The position numbers were made by a program, and so were the translations under genes. 29,280 bases of DNA from JBBQTQ01 sp038213135. GTDB lineage: Bacteria > Actinomycetota > Thermoleophilia > Gaiellales > Gaiellaceae. Of the stretch, positions 1 to 6,810 are shown one piece after another. The stretch covers positions 1 through 29,280 of the forward strand of contig JBBQTQ010000030.1 in the NCBI GenBank assembly GCA_038213135.1. Reading direction: 5' to 3'. The notes under the pieces are model-generated. The model had not been told where the DNA came from. It saw nothing but the letters and a program-made list of their open reading frames with translations, and made no database searches. Position 1 is the first letter of the stretch. Each line of letters opens with the position of its first letter.

Positions 1-1
1 C

Positions 2-124
2 GGCCGCACCCTCACCGGCCTGATCAGCCGCATCGCCCGACGACTGCTCGCCCTCACCGCCGCAATCCTCCACAACTGGCAGACCGGCACACCCGGCCGC
101 AGACTCACCGCCTACGACCACTAA
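2..124 (+). CDS. IS982-like transposase, C-terminal fragment (cut by window edge)
   Basis: Frame 2 is open from the window edge to a TAA stop and gives 40 residues ending in RLTAYDH. The stretch RRLLALTAAILHN, then a short TG-rich turn and an ending of the type R-x-L-x-A-Y-D-H, is how I remember the C-terminus of IS982-family DDE transposases, normally about 250-300 residues. Only the tail lies in the window, so I cannot tell whether the element is intact. The stop is 12 bp from the stop of the convergent flippase gene, so the element's right end lies against, or just inside, the flippase 3' end. I did not identify the terminal inverted repeat. The family call rests on the tail alone; another IS4/IS5-like DDE family is the main alternative. 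Confidence 0.6.
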   Translation, partial: GRTLTGLISRIARRLLALTAAILHNWQTGTPGRRLTAYDH

Positions 125-136
125 GGAATCAATCGT

Positions 137-1582
137 CTAGCGGCCGGAGAGCGCGAGCACCGCACGCCGTAGCCGTGCCCGCTCGGCCGGCAGGTAGAAG
201 CCGCAGCCGAGGAGGACGATCGGGTAGACGACCGCGAGCGCTAGCGCGACCGCCAGCGGCACTGCGAACGCCTTGCCGACGACCGTCAGGCCGACTGCGA
301 CCCCGGTGAGCGTCACGAGTCGGCGCCACTGGTAGGGCACCGGGTAGACACGCTGCGAGCGGAGCGTCATGCCGACGAAGATTACGACGTACGCGGCCAC
401 GGTCGCGATCGCGGCGCCGATCATCCCGTAGGGTGGGATCAGGATCACGTTCAGGACGATGTTCACGACCGCGCCGACGCCGGTGACGACCCAGTTGAAC
501 CGCGTGTAGCGCGCCCGCGAGACGCCGATCGCGACGACGATGTAGCAGGCGTAGGCGGCGGCGGCGAACGCCAGCGGCGCGACGGCCTCGGCGGCGCGGT
601 GGAACGAGTGCTTCGGCGCCAAGACGTGCACGATCCAGGGCGAGAGCAGACCGAGCGCGAGCGAGGCCCAGGCGCAGACGAAGGCCATGTAGGTGAGCAC
701 GAAGGCGTACGTCCGCTTCGCTTCACCCTCGTCCTCGATCGAGTAGGCAAAGGCCGGCCAGGCGGTTCGGAACGCGAGCATCAGGAACGCGATCGCCGAG
801 GAGATCCGCACGGCCACCGAGTAGACGCCCACCTCGGCCTGGCCCTTGTACTGCGCGATGAAGATCCGGTCGATGAAGTTGATCGCCCAGAGCGCGAGCG
901 CCGAAGGGACGAGGGGCAGCCCGAAGCGGTTCATCCCGCGCAGGAGCTCGCGGTCGAACTGCAGGCCGAGCTGCTCGCGGTGGTAGGCGAGCAGGACGAC
1001 GTAGACGGCGAGCGTGCCGATGAAATTGCCGACGAGCGCGCCGGTCGCGCCCTTGTGGAAGCCGATCACGAGCGTCACCGTCGCGCCGACCGTGATCAGC
1101 ACATTTGCGATCGTCGCGAGCACGAAGGCGACGGAGCGCTGCTCGACCCGGAAGAGCGAGGTCAGCTGCTCGTAGTTCATCTGCGCCCAGAGCCAGACGA
1201 AGCCGGCCCGAACAAGCCAGACGTCGTTGCCGAGCGCCAGCGCGTGCGCGATAGGGGTGGCGATCAGGCAGCCGACGATCAGGCCCGCGGTCGCCATCGT
1301 CATCGTGAACCAGAACGAGGTGCGCACGACCCGCAGCCGGTGGGCCGCGTCGGTCGAGTCGAAGTAGAAGCGGAAGAACGCGCTCGAGATGCCGAGGCGC
1401 AGGACGATCACGAGCACGGTCATCAGGGCGAGGACGGTCTCGATCCGTCCGAAGCCCGCGCGGCCCAGGTAGCTCGTGTAGAGCGGGAGCAGGATGACCG
1501 CGAGGATCCGGGCGACGATCCCGCCGAGGCCGTAGATCGCCGAGTGCCTGGCGAGGCGCCGGATCTGGCTGCCGAGAGCCAC
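137..1582 (-). CDS. Wzx/RfbX-type polysaccharide flippase (MATE/MVF superfamily)
   Basis: A 481-residue integral membrane protein of usual family length. It opens with a basic stretch followed by AIYGLGGIVARILAVILLPLYTSYL, the typical first helix of oligosaccharide flippases, and shows about 12-14 hydrophobic segments to the C-terminus. Family members move undecaprenyl-linked repeat units across the cytoplasmic membrane, and the surrounding glycosyltransferases and Wzy-like gene support that role. The start is a GTG at 1582 with no good Shine-Dalgarno sequence. The gene is last on the minus strand, separated from the upstream glycosyltransferase by 220 bp that contain a long hairpin. The stop lies only 12 bp from the stop of a convergent transposase fragment, so the last few codons could have been altered by IS insertion. 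Substrate is unknown. Confidence 0.9.
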   Translation of the reverse strand: MALGSQIRRLARHSAIYGLGGIVARILAVILLPLYTSYLGRAGFGRIETVLALMTVLVIVLRLGISSAFFRFYFDSTDAAHRLRVVRTSFWFTMTMATAGLIVGCLIATPIAHALALGNDVWLVRAGFVWLWAQMNYEQLTSLFRVEQRSVAFVLATIANVLITVGATVTLVIGFHKGATGALVGNFIGTLAVYVVLLAYHREQLGLQFDRELLRGMNRFGLPLVPSALALWAINFIDRIFIAQYKGQAEVGVYSVAVRISSAIAFLMLAFRTAWPAFAYSIEDEGEAKRTYAFVLTYMAFVCAWASLALGLLSPWIVHVLAPKHSFHRAAEAVAPLAFAAAAYACYIVVAIGVSRARYTRFNWVVTGVGAVVNIVLNVILIPPYGMIGAAIATVAAYVVIFVGMTLRSQRVYPVPYQWRRLVTLTGVAVGLTVVGKAFAVPLAVALALAVVYPIVLLGCGFYLPAERARLRRAVLALSGR

Positions 1583-1802
1583 TAGATGATCGCTGCCCTG
1601 AGCTCGCGCGCTCGGCTGCGCGAGCTGGCGCGTCTGGGCCGCAACCGGCTTGCGGAGTCCGACGGAGCCGGCCTCCGCAAGCCGGTTGCTTCACGCCGCC
1701 GGGCCGCCACCGTTACTTCGGCCAGTAGCGCCGTCGTCCCGGCGCCGCGCCCCAGAGCGGTCAGCTCGCGCCCCGAGCGGGGCGATCTTAGGGCAGCGCC
1801 CA
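1583..1802. other. Intergenic region between glycosyltransferase and flippase
   Basis: This 220-bp gap contains no convincing gene: the open frames on both strands are arginine/serine-rich and composition-driven. It carries a perfect 17-bp inverted repeat (listed separately) and no recognisable -35/-10 pair. It could hold a terminator or leader for the flippase gene. Confidence 0.5.
1641..1689. repeat. Perfect 17-bp inverted repeat with 15-nt loop
   Basis: Bases 1641-1657 (GCAACCGGCTTGCGGAG) are exactly complementary to 1673-1689, with 15 nt between. No T-tract follows on either strand, so it is not a classical intrinsic terminator. On the minus strand it lies 114 bp after the glycosyltransferase stop and 59 bp before the flippase start. 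It could attenuate or separate expression of the two, or be a protein-binding or mobile-element remnant. Confidence 0.75.
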
Positions 1803-2762
1803 TCAGAGCCGAGAGTAGAGCGCGAGCAGGCGGTCGGCGACGTAGTCGGCGTCGTGGACGTGCTCGACGTAGGCGCGGCTCTCGGCACCGATGCGGCGGC
1901 GCCCTTCTGGAGACTCAACGAGCGGGCGCAGCGCCTCGACGAGCGTCTCCTTCGTCGCTCGGACGATCGGGACGCGGGCGCCAAGCTCCTGCTCGGTTCG
2001 CTCCGCGGGCTCGTCGCGGATGAACGAGACGACGGGCTTGCCGAGCGCCATCGCCTCGATCGCGAAGAGGCCGTACCAGCCTGCGTTCAGCTGGTCGACG
2101 ACGATGTCGGCGCGCTCGTAGCGCCGCCTCGCCTCGTCGTGGTGGAGCCCTTCGACGAGGTCGAGCTCGACCGGGAGCTCGGCGCAGGCGGCGATCACGT
2201 GGTCGGTTCCCTTGCGGGAGCGGCTCGAGGGCGCGTGGACGACGACCGGCCGAGCTGAGTCGGAGGGCGGCACCGCGGTGTAGGCGGAAAGGTCGATCCC
2301 GGGCGGGAGCACCTCGGCGTCGGGCAGCCAGCGGAGCGCGTCGTACGACCCGACGAGGACGGCATCGGCCGATCGAGCCCACGAGAGCTCCTCAGGCGTC
2401 TTGCCGCGGATGTCCGAGCCGAGGAAGTGGAGGACGGACTTCTTGCCGGTGGCGCGCAGGATCGGAAACTGGGCGATCTTCGGGACGAGCGTCAGCCCGA
2501 AGTAGAAGTGGAAGACGTCCGCCCGCGGCAGGAGACGGGCGAGTGCGTACCACTGCTTCGGCAGCCCTCGCCAGAAGATGCTCGACATGTCGAGCGACCA
2601 GTCAGCCTCGGGGTGGAGCTTGTAGCGCTGGAAGACGACGAGCTTCGCGTCGACCCCTTTGCTTCGGAGCGCCTGGACGTTCGTCCACGGGATGCCGGCG
2701 GTGTTGATCGGACAGTGGACGACCCGCAGCGGCCGCCCCGCGCCGCGTGCCGAAGAATTCAC
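1803..2762 (-). CDS. Glycosyltransferase, GT4-like (GT-B fold)
   Basis: About 319 residues. The N-terminus (LRVVHCPINTAGIPWTN) has the strand-loop start of a GT-B enzyme. The C-terminal half has a nucleotide-sugar pocket of the form GLFAIEAMALGKPVV, followed by the usual helical C-terminal tail. It therefore probably transfers a sugar from a nucleotide donor to a lipid-linked saccharide in the cytoplasm. I chose the GTG at 2762, which has GGGAG 10 nt upstream. A TTG at 2786 would add 8 residues but has GGAG directly abutting it. The gene is slightly short for GT4 (usually 350-400 residues). It follows the ATP-grasp operon on the same strand after a 172-bp gap with a strong hairpin, so it may be separately transcribed. 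Donor and acceptor cannot be predicted. Confidence 0.8.
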   Translation of the reverse strand: MNSSARGAGRPLRVVHCPINTAGIPWTNVQALRSKGVDAKLVVFQRYKLHPEADWSLDMSSIFWRGLPKQWYALARLLPRADVFHFYFGLTLVPKIAQFPILRATGKKSVLHFLGSDIRGKTPEELSWARSADAVLVGSYDALRWLPDAEVLPPGIDLSAYTAVPPSDSARPVVVHAPSSRSRKGTDHVIAACAELPVELDLVEGLHHDEARRRYERADIVVDQLNAGWYGLFAIEAMALGKPVVSFIRDEPAERTEQELGARVPIVRATKETLVEALRPLVESPEGRRRIGAESRAYVEHVHDADYVADRLLALYSRL

Positions 2763-2824
2763 GCTCTCGGCACTCCCGCGTGACAACTCCGGGCCACCCG
2801 GGCCCTACCCTTGTACTGCCCCGT

Positions 2825-2843
2825 GGGTGGGTGGGGGATTGGG
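2825..2843 (+). other. Possible G-quadruplex motif
   Basis: The plus strand reads GGGTGGGTGGGGGATTGGG: four runs of at least three G separated by loops of 1, 1 and 3 nt (with flexible use of the five-G run). This fits the canonical intramolecular quadruplex pattern. It lies about 63 bp upstream of the glycosyltransferase start, on the template strand for that gene. Any regulatory role is inference. Confidence 0.5.
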
Positions 2844-2882
2844 ATGGAGCACCACCGCGGCAATTGGTTAGCTGACACGACC

Positions 2883-2911
2883 GAGGGACAGGCCCTGCGG
2901 GCCTGTCCCTC
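2883..2911 (-). terminator. Strong hairpin downstream of the ATP-grasp operon, possible terminator
   Basis: GAGGGACAGGCCC at 2883-2895 is perfectly complementary to 2899-2911 across a 3-nt loop. The 13-bp GC-rich stem begins 24 bp past the stop of the minus-strand ATP-grasp gene, the right place for a terminator. No T-run follows, so termination without a U-tract, or an RNA-stabilising stem, are both possible. Confidence 0.5.
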
Positions 2912-2934
2912 ATACCCCAGCCTTGGTACGGGAG

Positions 2935-3969
2935 TCACTCCTCGTCCCACTCGACCTGGTCGAAGTAGCGCAGGGCGCGCCGCGTCGGGCGCACCCGCAC
3001 CGCGAGCTCCGCGAGCTCGGCCTCAGTGATCTCGCCCAGCGCGTGCTTGACGCCGAGGTATGGGATGTTCAGATCCTCCTGGTAGACGATCGTCGAGATC
3101 CGCGGGTTGATCTCGATCACGTGCTCGCCGACGAGCTGGATGTTGAAGTAGTGGTCGAGCCGGAGCTCGGCGACGATCTTCGCCGCGGTCTCCATCAGCT
3201 CGGGGTCGTCGAGCGTCGCGAAGTACATGGCGAGACCGGCGCGCATGCCCTCGCGGGTCTTCGCATGGCCGAGCGCGATCCGGCCGTCGACCGCGATCCC
3301 GTCGATCGTGCGCTCGCCTCCGGTCGCCAGCTCCATGACGAGCAGCTCAGGACCGCCCTCGGCCGGGAGCAGCTCCTGGAGCTCCTCGACCTGCATCGCG
3401 CCGGCCACCCCGGGCCGGTTTCCGAGCAGCTCCTCGGTGCGGTCGGCCGACGCGGAGAGGACGCGGAAGCCGCGCGAGCCGGATGAGAAGACCGGCTTCA
3501 TGCAGACGTCGACCCCCGGATAGCCGAGCTCCTCTGCCGCCGACGCGGCCGCCCGCGCCCCGCGCACGCGCCGCCAGGCCGGCCCGCGCACGCCGATCTT
3601 GTCGAGCATCGCGTAGGTCTCCGCCTTGTCGTTCGAGCGGTGGATCGCCTCCGGGCTCGCGACCAGCACCGCGATCCCCTCGAAGCGCTCCTTCGCCTCG
3701 GCCAGTCCGAGCAGGTCGAACGACGACTGCGGCAGGATCGCGTCCACGTGCTCTCGCCGGCAGACCTCGAGCATCGCGTCGGCGAACCCAGGGTCGGAGC
3801 CGCCCGGGACGCGGTGGAACTCGTCGCAGAGGTGGCGCCCGATCGCACGGTCGCCCATGTCCGTGCCGACGAGCCTCACGGGCCGCTCGCCGTTCTCGCG
3901 CAGGTTGTGCAGCAGCGCTGCTGTGCCCGGGGCGCCGCAGGCCGAGACAAGGATCGTCAGCTGCTTCAC
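2935..3969 (-). CDS. ATP-grasp ligase, CarB/PylC-like (operon gene 3)
   Basis: A 344-residue ATP-grasp protein. The N-terminal pre-ATP-grasp domain starts QLTILVSACGAPGTAALL. The central ATP-binding domain contains CMKPVFSSGSRG (ATP lysine and glycine-rich loop), and the C-terminal metal/ATP site is VIEINPRIST with the canonical E-x-N-x-R. ATP-grasp ligases join a carboxylate, via an acyl-phosphate, to an amine or similar nucleophile. In sugar loci a plausible job is attaching an amino acid or other acid to an amino sugar, but the substrate is not readable. The start is the GTG at 3969, overlapping the stop of the deacetylase by 4 bp (GTGA). A longer in-frame extension is arginine-rich antisense-like sequence and was dropped. 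It is the last gene of a three-gene minus-strand operon and is followed by a strong hairpin. Confidence 0.85.
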   Translation of the reverse strand: MKQLTILVSACGAPGTAALLHNLRENGERPVRLVGTDMGDRAIGRHLCDEFHRVPGGSDPGFADAMLEVCRREHVDAILPQSSFDLLGLAEAKERFEGIAVLVASPEAIHRSNDKAETYAMLDKIGVRGPAWRRVRGARAAASAAEELGYPGVDVCMKPVFSSGSRGFRVLSASADRTEELLGNRPGVAGAMQVEELQELLPAEGGPELLVMELATGGERTIDGIAVDGRIALGHAKTREGMRAGLAMYFATLDDPELMETAAKIVAELRLDHYFNIQLVGEHVIEINPRISTIVYQEDLNIPYLGVKHALGEITEAELAELAVRVRPTRRALRYFDQVEWDEE

Positions 3970-4601
3970 GCGAGGTCGATTCTGTCCGCCGCCAGCTGGT
4001 CGAGGCGCCGCTCGCGCTCGGCGTCGAGCATCCCGAGCATCGTCTCGCGCATCGTCGCGCCCGGGTAGACCCAGATTTCCGGGTGTGTGAGCAGCTGCAG
4101 GCGCTCGAATCCGGCGGCGCGCAGCTCCTCGTGGGGACAACCCTGGCGCCAACGCTGGTTCGAGTCGGAGCGGTAGTGGTCGGCCCAGGGCGCCTCCATC
4201 ACGTTCACGAACCCTTCGACCGGCTCCCGCATGTACTCGTGATCCGGGTTGTGCCAGGCGAGCACGGGATCGAAACGGTCGTCCCGCTCGGCGAGCGGCC
4301 AGACCGCGTGCTGCCCCACTCGGTGGCCGAGCTGCCGCAGCCGCTCGACTCCACGTTCGCCCGAGGGCGAGGCGAGGTTGTAGAACTCGCTACGGGCCAT
4401 CAGGAAGTAGGTCGCCTGCGCGCCGTGCCCCGCTTCGAGCTCGGCCATCGCGAGCGCAGCGTCGAGCGAGAGGTCGACGTCGTGGCGCAGCAGGATCTCC
4501 CCTGCAGCCGGCTCGCCCTCGAAGAACGCCCACCGATAGCCGCCTGCTCGCGCCGCGTCGAGCAGCTCGGCGTAATGCTCGAGGTCGAAGGCGCAGCTCA
4601 T
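3966..4601 (-). CDS. Small polysaccharide deacetylase-like protein (NodB/WbmS type)
   Basis: 211 residues. Residues 39-43 are RHDVD, the metal-binding Asp motif of NodB-type (CE4) proteins. Two histidines follow in GHRVGQHAVW (about 92-101), and LLTHPEIW (about 170-177) is a late histidine motif like the one I recall in the WbmS-type deacetylases of Bordetella O-antigen loci. The usual TFDD motif is replaced by HDVD. Known CE4 enzymes remove N-acetyl (or similar) groups with a divalent metal; WbmS-like members are poorly characterised. There is no signal peptide, so it should act in the cytoplasm, on a nucleotide sugar or lipid-linked intermediate rather than on finished polymer. It is sandwiched between two ATP-grasp genes with 4-bp overlaps on both sides (ATGA and GTGA), implying translational coupling and a shared pathway, perhaps freeing an amine that a ligase then acylates. 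Confidence 0.8.
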   Translation of the reverse strand: MSCAFDLEHYAELLDAARAGGYRWAFFEGEPAAGEILLRHDVDLSLDAALAMAELEAGHGAQATYFLMARSEFYNLASPSGERGVERLRQLGHRVGQHAVWPLAERDDRFDPVLAWHNPDHEYMREPVEGFVNVMEAPWADHYRSDSNQRWRQGCPHEELRAAGFERLQLLTHPEIWVYPGATMRETMLGMLDAERERRLDQLAADRIDLA

Positions 4602-5806
4602 TCGACCTCGACGAACAGGCGTCGGGCGCCCGTCTCCGCATGGTCGCGCGCCTCGACATTCGTGGCGCCGACGGCGATCACGTAGCCGCGGCGATCGCCG
4701 TCCACCTGCACCGGGCGGATCGTGTCGCCTTCCTTCAGGAAGCAGTCGGCCTGCACGACCCCCGGCGACTGCAGAACCCGCTCGAGCCCGCCCACGCGCC
4801 GTACCGTGCCGACGGGGAGCGGCCCCGGCTTGGCCGTCAGGAAGCGGATCGCCACAGGCTTCGAGTGCTTCGGCCTGACGAGCGAGTCGTGGATCGGCTC
4901 GCCGAGCGCCTGCTTCAGCGCGATCTCGACGAGGTCGATCCCGGTCGCATGCCAGGCGAGGTCGCCCATCTGTCCGCCCGGGATCCGCGCCGCGACCTCG
5001 ACCACGCGCACCTCGCCGTCGTCGCCGTAGAGGAGCTGCGGGTACGCGATTCCGTTGCGCAGCCCGAGCGCGCGCACTGCGCTGACGGCCACACGCTCCA
5101 CCTCCTCGAGCCCGTAGCCGAACATCCGGGAGGGGTAGACGTGCTCGAGCGCCACGCCGAAGCCAATCCCCTGCGGCCGCATCCGGTCGGAGAGGGTGAT
5201 CGGGGCCGGGTCGCCGTCGCGAGCGACCAGCAGCGCGTTGATCTCCAGGCCTTCGTGGAAGCTCTCGATGATCGCCTCGCCCGTCGGCGATTGCGAGAGC
5301 GCCGCGTGCAGGTGGCGGTCGAAATCGGCGAGCGACTCGAGCAGGAAGAGCCCGCGCTGCCCGCTCGAATCGGCGGGCTTCAACACCGCGGGGAAGCCGA
5401 CCTCCTCTGCTGCGAGCTCGATCTCGCGGCGCGCCCGCACCGCCGAGAAGCGGGGCTGCGGCACGCCCGCGTCCGCGAGCACGCGCCTCATCGCGATCTT
5501 GTGCGTCATCACGTGGGCGGTCTCGCTGCCGATGCCCGGCAGCCCGAGCTTCTCGGCCACCGCAGCGACGACCGGCACGGCTCGCTCTGCCGCGACGGTG
5601 ATCACCCCGTTCACCTCGTGCCGGCGGCCGACCTCCGCAACCGCATCCGCATCGAGGGCGTCGACGACCTCCGCGACATCCGCGTGCTGGAGCCCCGGTG
5701 CGTCCTCGTTGCGATCCACGGCGACGATGCGCAGGCCGAGCTGTCTCGCCCGGAGGATGGCTCGGCGCTGGTGGCGGCCGGCGCCGACGAAGAGGACGGT
5801 CTTCAC
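4598..5806 (-). CDS. ATP-grasp ligase, PurK/LAL-like (operon gene 1)
   Basis: 402 residues. The N-terminal Rossmann-like domain is KTVLFVGAGRHQRRAILRAR. The ATP-grasp core has FPAVLKPADSSGQRG (ATP lysine, flexible loop), FGVALEHVYPSR, and EVAARIPGG at the metal site, where the usual E-x-N-x-R asparagine is Ala. The architecture resembles PurK/PurT and the L-amino-acid ligases: a carboxylate is phosphorylated by ATP and joined to an amine. The start is a GTG at 5806. It heads the minus-strand operon and overlaps the deacetylase start by 4 bp. Upstream, TAGCAT lies 9 nt before the GTG, so the message may be almost leaderless. It is a clear paralogue of the ATP-grasp gene at 11951 (shared FGVAL-x-HV-x-PSR and a matching C-terminal layout). 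The substrate is inferred only from context: amino-sugar or uronate decoration. Confidence 0.85.
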   Translation of the reverse strand: MKTVLFVGAGRHQRRAILRARQLGLRIVAVDRNEDAPGLQHADVAEVVDALDADAVAEVGRRHEVNGVITVAAERAVPVVAAVAEKLGLPGIGSETAHVMTHKIAMRRVLADAGVPQPRFSAVRARREIELAAEEVGFPAVLKPADSSGQRGLFLLESLADFDRHLHAALSQSPTGEAIIESFHEGLEINALLVARDGDPAPITLSDRMRPQGIGFGVALEHVYPSRMFGYGLEEVERVAVSAVRALGLRNGIAYPQLLYGDDGEVRVVEVAARIPGGQMGDLAWHATGIDLVEIALKQALGEPIHDSLVRPKHSKPVAIRFLTAKPGPLPVGTVRRVGGLERVLQSPGVVQADCFLKEGDTIRPVQVDGDRRGYVIAVGATNVEARDHAETGARRLFVEVE

Positions 5807-5835
5807 TCCGAAACGATGCTAACTACACTCGGCTC
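5807..5835. promoter_or_regulatory. 29-bp divergent promoter region
   Basis: Two divergent operons start at GTG 5806 (minus) and GTG 5836 (plus), only 29 bp apart. On the minus strand TAGCAT (5821-5816) ends 9 nt before the GTG. On the plus strand TAACTA (5820-5825) ends 10 nt before the other GTG. The two -10-like boxes overlap, so RNA polymerase probably cannot occupy both at once. Both -35 regions would fall inside the opposing coding sequence. Boxes were called by eye. Confidence 0.45.
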
Positions 5836-6810
5836 GTGGCTCTGAAGGGCAAGAAGATCCTGCTGACAGGCGGCGCAGGCTTCATCGGAACGACGCTCGC
5901 GCGGAAGCTCGTCGACGACAACGAGCTGATCGTCCTCGACAACCTCCACCGCGACGTCCTCAGCGGTACCGAGCTCGAGGGCCATCCGAACCTGACGTTC
6001 CACGAGGGCGACGTGCTGGACGCGGAGCTCGTGAAGCAGGTCGCTGCGGGCACCACGCACATCGTCCATCTGGCCGCGATCGCAGGCGTCGACACCGTCC
6101 TCGCGAGCCCGGTGCGGACGATGCGCGTGAACCTGATCGGCACCTACAACGTGCTCGAGGCGGCGCAGGCGAACCTGCCGACCCTGGAGCGCCTCGTCGA
6201 CTTCTCGACGAGCGAGGTTTTCGGGACACACGCCTACAAGGTCGAGGAGACCCACACGACCTCACAGGGCTCGGTCGGCGAGGCCCGCTGGACCTATGCC
6301 GTATCGAAGCTGGCCGGCGAGTACATGGCTCACGCGTACTACGACGAGCTCGAGGTGCCGACGGTGTCGCTGCGGCCGTTCAACGTCTACGGGCCGGGGC
6401 AGGTCGGCGGCGGGGCGATCCGCGCGTTCATCGAGACACTGCTGCGCGGCGACGACCTCGTCATCCACGGCGACGGCTCGCAGATCCGCGCTTGGTGCTA
6501 CGTGGACGACCTCGTCGACGCGCTGCTGCTGATCCTCGAGCGCCCGGAGGCGGTCGGGCAGGTCTTCAACGTGGGTAACGCCCGCTCGGTCGTGACGATC
6601 TATGACCTGGCAAGCCGGATCCGGAAGCTGATGGGCTCGAACGCCGAGATCGTCTTCCAGCCGATCCACTACCAGGACGTCGAGATGCGGATCCCGAACG
6701 TCGACAAGGCGAAGAACCTGCTTGGCTGGGAGGCAAAGGTCGACCTCGAGGAAGGCCTCGCGCGCACGATCGCCTGGTACCGCCAGCGCCATCCGGCGCT
6801 GAACACGTGA
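5836..6810 (+). CDS. NAD-dependent sugar epimerase/dehydratase (extended SDR)
   Basis: 324 residues, normal length for extended SDRs. TGGAGFIG at 11-18 is the NAD(P)-binding GxxGxxG, STSEVFG at about 124-130 is the active-site Ser/Thr strand, and Y154-x3-K158 is the catalytic pair. RPFNVYGPGQ is the typical substrate-domain motif. The closest functional types are UDP-glucuronate decarboxylase, UDP-hexose 4-epimerase, or a dehydratase supplying a 4-keto sugar. The last would suit the DegT aminotransferase that follows with a 4-bp GTGA overlap. I chose the GTG at 5836 because conserved sequence begins there; the longer frame upstream is antisense to the divergent ATP-grasp gene. The product sugar cannot be decided by eye. 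Confidence 0.88.
   Translation: MALKGKKILLTGGAGFIGTTLARKLVDDNELIVLDNLHRDVLSGTELEGHPNLTFHEGDVLDAELVKQVAAGTTHIVHLAAIAGVDTVLASPVRTMRVNLIGTYNVLEAAQANLPTLERLVDFSTSEVFGTHAYKVEETHTTSQGSVGEARWTYAVSKLAGEYMAHAYYDELEVPTVSLRPFNVYGPGQVGGGAIRAFIETLLRGDDLVIHGDGSQIRAWCYVDDLVDALLLILERPEAVGQVFNVGNARSVVTIYDLASRIRKLMGSNAEIVFQPIHYQDVEMRIPNVDKAKNLLGWEAKVDLEEGLARTIAWYRQRHPALNT

Noticed and set aside
599..1585. 328-codon open frame on the plus strand opposite the flippase
   Set aside because: It is rich in Arg, Glu, Asp and His with no domain pattern and is a mirror of a clear membrane protein gene; high GC keeps antisense frames open.
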